A stretch of DNA of 43,376 nt from Burkholderia multivorans (GTDB taxonomy: Bacteria; Pseudomonadota; Gammaproteobacteria; Burkholderiales; Burkholderiaceae): positions 120,388 to 163,763 of the forward strand of contig NZ_JAAGNW010000001.1 in assembly GCF_010645215.1 (NCBI RefSeq). Direction: 5' to 3'. Under the pieces are notes generated by a model. The model ran no database searches. It saw only the letters and a list, made by a program, of their open reading frames with translations, and was not told the DNA's origin. Within the stretch, counting starts at the first letter, position 1. The number at the start of each line of letters is the position of its first letter. Shown here one piece after another: positions 41,557 to 43,376 of this stretch. The translations under genes were made by a program, and so were the position numbers.

Positions 41557-43376
41557 TTAAAACTTCCAGTTCAGATTGCCCGTCACGGCGTGATCGGATT
41601 CACGACTCGCCAGCGAACCTGCATATCCCACACTTAGCATGCCGTTCTTGCCGAGCGCCAATTCCGCATTCACGCTCACCACCGCTGCGTCCTTCGCCAC
41701 CGATACGCCCGACACGCTAAACGGCGAGCTGCCCGCCACGAACGACAGCGTGCCTACCGGCTTCCCATCGCCCAGCGCATGCTGCCAGCCCGCCGATCCG
41801 CGCAGCGTCAGCTGGACCTTCGCGCTCAGGTCCAGCTGCGTCGTCCCCCGCAACCCCAGCGTCGAGAACGTCACGTCGTTGTTACCGCCCTGCACCTGCA
41901 GGGCCGCCGCTCCGCCGCTCTCCGTCATTCCGTGGTTGTTCAGATGCACCAACGCTACCCGCGCGAACGGCTCGACCACCGAAGCAGCCCCCACGTTCAG
42001 CCTGTACCCTGTCTCGCCGAATACCTGGGTCGTTTCGGCTTCCAGCGTCCCTGTCTCGCTCTCCGGCGCGGCGCCGTACTGCATGGCCCGGTTCACCCCG
42101 CCCCGGTGCCACGTATGAACCGCGCCGATCCGCAGGCCGATTGGCCCCGGCTGCCAGCCCGCGTACGCCCCGAGATGGAAGCTGTCGAACGAAGCCGATG
42201 CAGGCTGGTCGTCCAGGCTGACCGAGTTGTGGCTGTATCCTGCCAGCGCACCCACGCGCAGGTCCTCGCGAACCGCACCGTCGACCCCGGCCAGGAAGCC
42301 CCCCGTCGAACTCGTATAACCACTTGCGTTGCCATTGCCTCCCGTGCTGCCCCACGAACCCAGTACCTGCGCCCATGCCCCCGTGCGGCTCGTCCCGGGT
42401 ACCGCATCACGACTCACCGTCCATAGACGGTCCAGCGCTGCATCGCGCACCTTGCGGCTCTCGTTGATCAGCATCCCGTATGCCGCCGGGTAAATCTCTC
42501 CCGAGAGCTGATGGAACACCGCCTGCGGCACTGCCGCGTCCGAGGCCAGCAGCACGCTCCGATACACCGCGTTGTTCCCGTTCACCGTCTCCAGCGCGTT
42601 TGCTACGCTGCGACCGTTGGTCGTGTTTGCCACGCTCGCAAACGGTGTCGCGTTGCGGTTCACGGAGAGATTCACGCTGTTCGGGCCGTAGGTCAGCGCC
42701 GTGCCGACGAACAGGTAAGGTTGCGGCATCGCGTCGAACCGGCCGTCGATACCGCCGGCCGCGTTCAGGATCGTGAAGCTGCGGCCCAGCAGCGTGTCCA
42801 TCTGCGACAGGCTCAGCGGCGGGGGCAGACTCTCCAGCGCTGCGTTCACCGTGCCGCCCGAGAGGTGTGCGCGGCCGCCTACATCGATGCGGTCGCTGCG
42901 TCCGTTCGTCGATACTTCCACCTCATAGGTGGACCCCGGCGCAAAGCTGGCGTCATGCGCCACGTTCAGGCTGCCGATCGAGTGGCCCGGCGCTACCGTA
43001 CCGCCGGCTTGCGCGCTCAGCGACTGCAGTGAGCCGTTGCCGCTGACGACTCCGCCGTTGCCCACCGATACCGCACCGCTCGCTCCGTCCAGCCACGCCC
43101 GCCCGCCGTTCACGGTGACGTCCGCACTCTTGCCGGTGATCCTCGCAGTGCCCCGCGCCGTAATCGATACGTTCGCACTCGTGCCTGAGATCGATGCCAG
43201 CCCACCGTTGACCGCGACATCGGCACTCGTGCCGTTCACGGTCAGGAGGCCGTTAGGATTGACTATCGTGCCCGAAGTTACGGACCCGTCGATTCTCAAC
43301 TCTCCGCCATTGACGGTCGTCAACCCGCGGTATGTATTGGCACCCGAAAGTACCAGCAGGCCATCGCCGGACTTCG
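41557..43376 (-). CDS. Autotransporter (type Va), C-terminal part; 5' end outside the window
   Basis: The frame stays open to the right edge (about 605 residues visible), so the true start is not seen; a TTG at 43323 is internal. At the edge the sequence reads LVLSGANTYRGLTTVNGG, the passenger-associated repeat common in autotransporters, followed by Gly/Asn-rich beta-helix rungs. SLPPPLSLSQMDTLLGRSF and YPAAYGMLINESRKVRDAAL mark the passenger end and the linker helix. The last roughly 270 residues (GAWAQVLGSWGSTGG to NLNWKF) form the outer-membrane beta-barrel and end in Phe, as required for BAM-dependent insertion. The passenger should be exposed or secreted; function is unknown because most of it lies outside the window. 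It faces the IS remnant and is unrelated in orientation to the bur operon. Confidence 0.92.
   Translation of the reverse strand, partial: KSGDGLLVLSGANTYRGLTTVNGGELRIDGSVTSGTIVNPNGLLTVNGTSADVAVNGGLASISGTSANVSITARGTARITGKSADVTVNGGRAWLDGASGAVSVGNGGVVSGNGSLQSLSAQAGGTVAPGHSIGSLNVAHDASFAPGSTYEVEVSTNGRSDRIDVGGRAHLSGGTVNAALESLPPPLSLSQMDTLLGRSFTILNAAGGIDGRFDAMPQPYLFVGTALTYGPNSVNLSVNRNATPFASVANTTNGRSVANALETVNGNNAVYRSVLLASDAAVPQAVFHQLSGEIYPAAYGMLINESRKVRDAALDRLWTVSRDAVPGTSRTGAWAQVLGSWGSTGGNGNASGYTSSTGGFLAGVDGAVREDLRVGALAGYSHNSVSLDDQPASASFDSFHLGAYAGWQPGPIGLRIGAVHTWHRGGVNRAMQYGAAPESETGTLEAETTQVFGETGYRLNVGAASVVEPFARVALVHLNNHGMTESGGAAALQVQGGNNDVTFSTLGLRGTTQLDLSAKVQLTLRGSAGWQHALGDGKPVGTLSFVAGSSPFSVSGVSVAKDAAVVSVNAELALGKNGMLSVGYAGSLASRESDHAVTGNLNWKF
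43070..43245 (-). repeat. Imperfect 16-17-residue repeats in the autotransporter passenger
   Basis: Four successive units of the form (V/I/L)(N/S/T/D)G-x-S-A-x-V-x-V-x-x-G-G (VNGTSADVAVNGG, ISGTSANVSITARG, ITGKSADVTVNGG, LDGASGAVSVGNGG) repeat with a period of about 16-17 residues. This is the expected pattern of rungs of a right-handed beta-helix. Confidence 0.6.

Noticed and set aside
1-43376. tRNA, rRNA, attachment sites or replication origin
   Set aside because: No cloverleaf, rRNA-like stretch, att-type duplication or iteron cluster was found by eye on either strand.

Overview
The window is very GC-rich with strong GC3 codon bias. Its gene content matches the second chromosome of a Burkholderia pseudomallei-group bacterium (pseudomallei, mallei, thailandensis, oklahomensis); the sequence alone does not let me choose the species. 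The core is a thirteen-gene, same-strand biosynthetic operon (7947-40359) that I recognise by gene order and protein families as the bur/mal cluster for malleilactone/malleicyprol, the cyclopropanol-bearing polyketide virulence factor of this group. Pathway roles are assigned from published work as I remember it, checked against motifs visible here.

Layout. (1) 357-5929, minus strand: two lipoprotein GH92 alpha-mannosidase-like genes in tandem. (2) 6387-7100, minus strand: malR, a LuxR-family regulator with no luxI partner. (3) 7101-7946: divergent control region, GC-rich near malR and AT-rich near burA, with a perfect FNR/Anr-type box and several dyads. (4) 7947-40359, plus strand: burA to burM. 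(5) 40449-41093, minus strand: an SGNH hydrolase of the MsAcT type, convergent with burM. (6) 41266-41471: a 5'-truncated IS3-family remnant. (7) 41557 to the right edge, minus strand: the 3' part of an autotransporter gene.

How the genes fit together. BurB (SET-domain methyltransferase), BurI (PLP decarboxylase), BurD (aminotransferase) and BurE (aldehyde dehydrogenase) form a route from methionine through S-methylmethionine to dimethylsulfoniopropionate (DMSP). BurA (TE-A-T-KS-AT-TE-KR-T) activates DMSP and extends it once to the sulfonium hydroxy acid gonyol. BurC (Fe/2-oxoglutarate oxygenase) and BurG (a remodelled ketol-acid reductoisomerase) turn that into the cyclopropanol unit. BurM (fatty acyl-AMP ligase), BurL (discrete acyltransferase) and BurF (T-KS-DH-KR-MT-T-KS-T-C-FkbH_N-like-T-reductase) build the lipid half, join the two halves and release the product. 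BurJ is an AMP ligase with a fused carrier domain, BurH an FkbH-like protein without its phosphatase domain, and BurK a small membrane protein.

The points least explained by current descriptions are: the HAD-less FkbH protein BurH together with a matching half-domain inside BurF; two complete thioesterase domains inside BurA; a perfect anaerobic-regulator box upstream of burA; active-site changes in BurG and BurI; and a hexanucleotide tandem repeat inside the burF reading frame.
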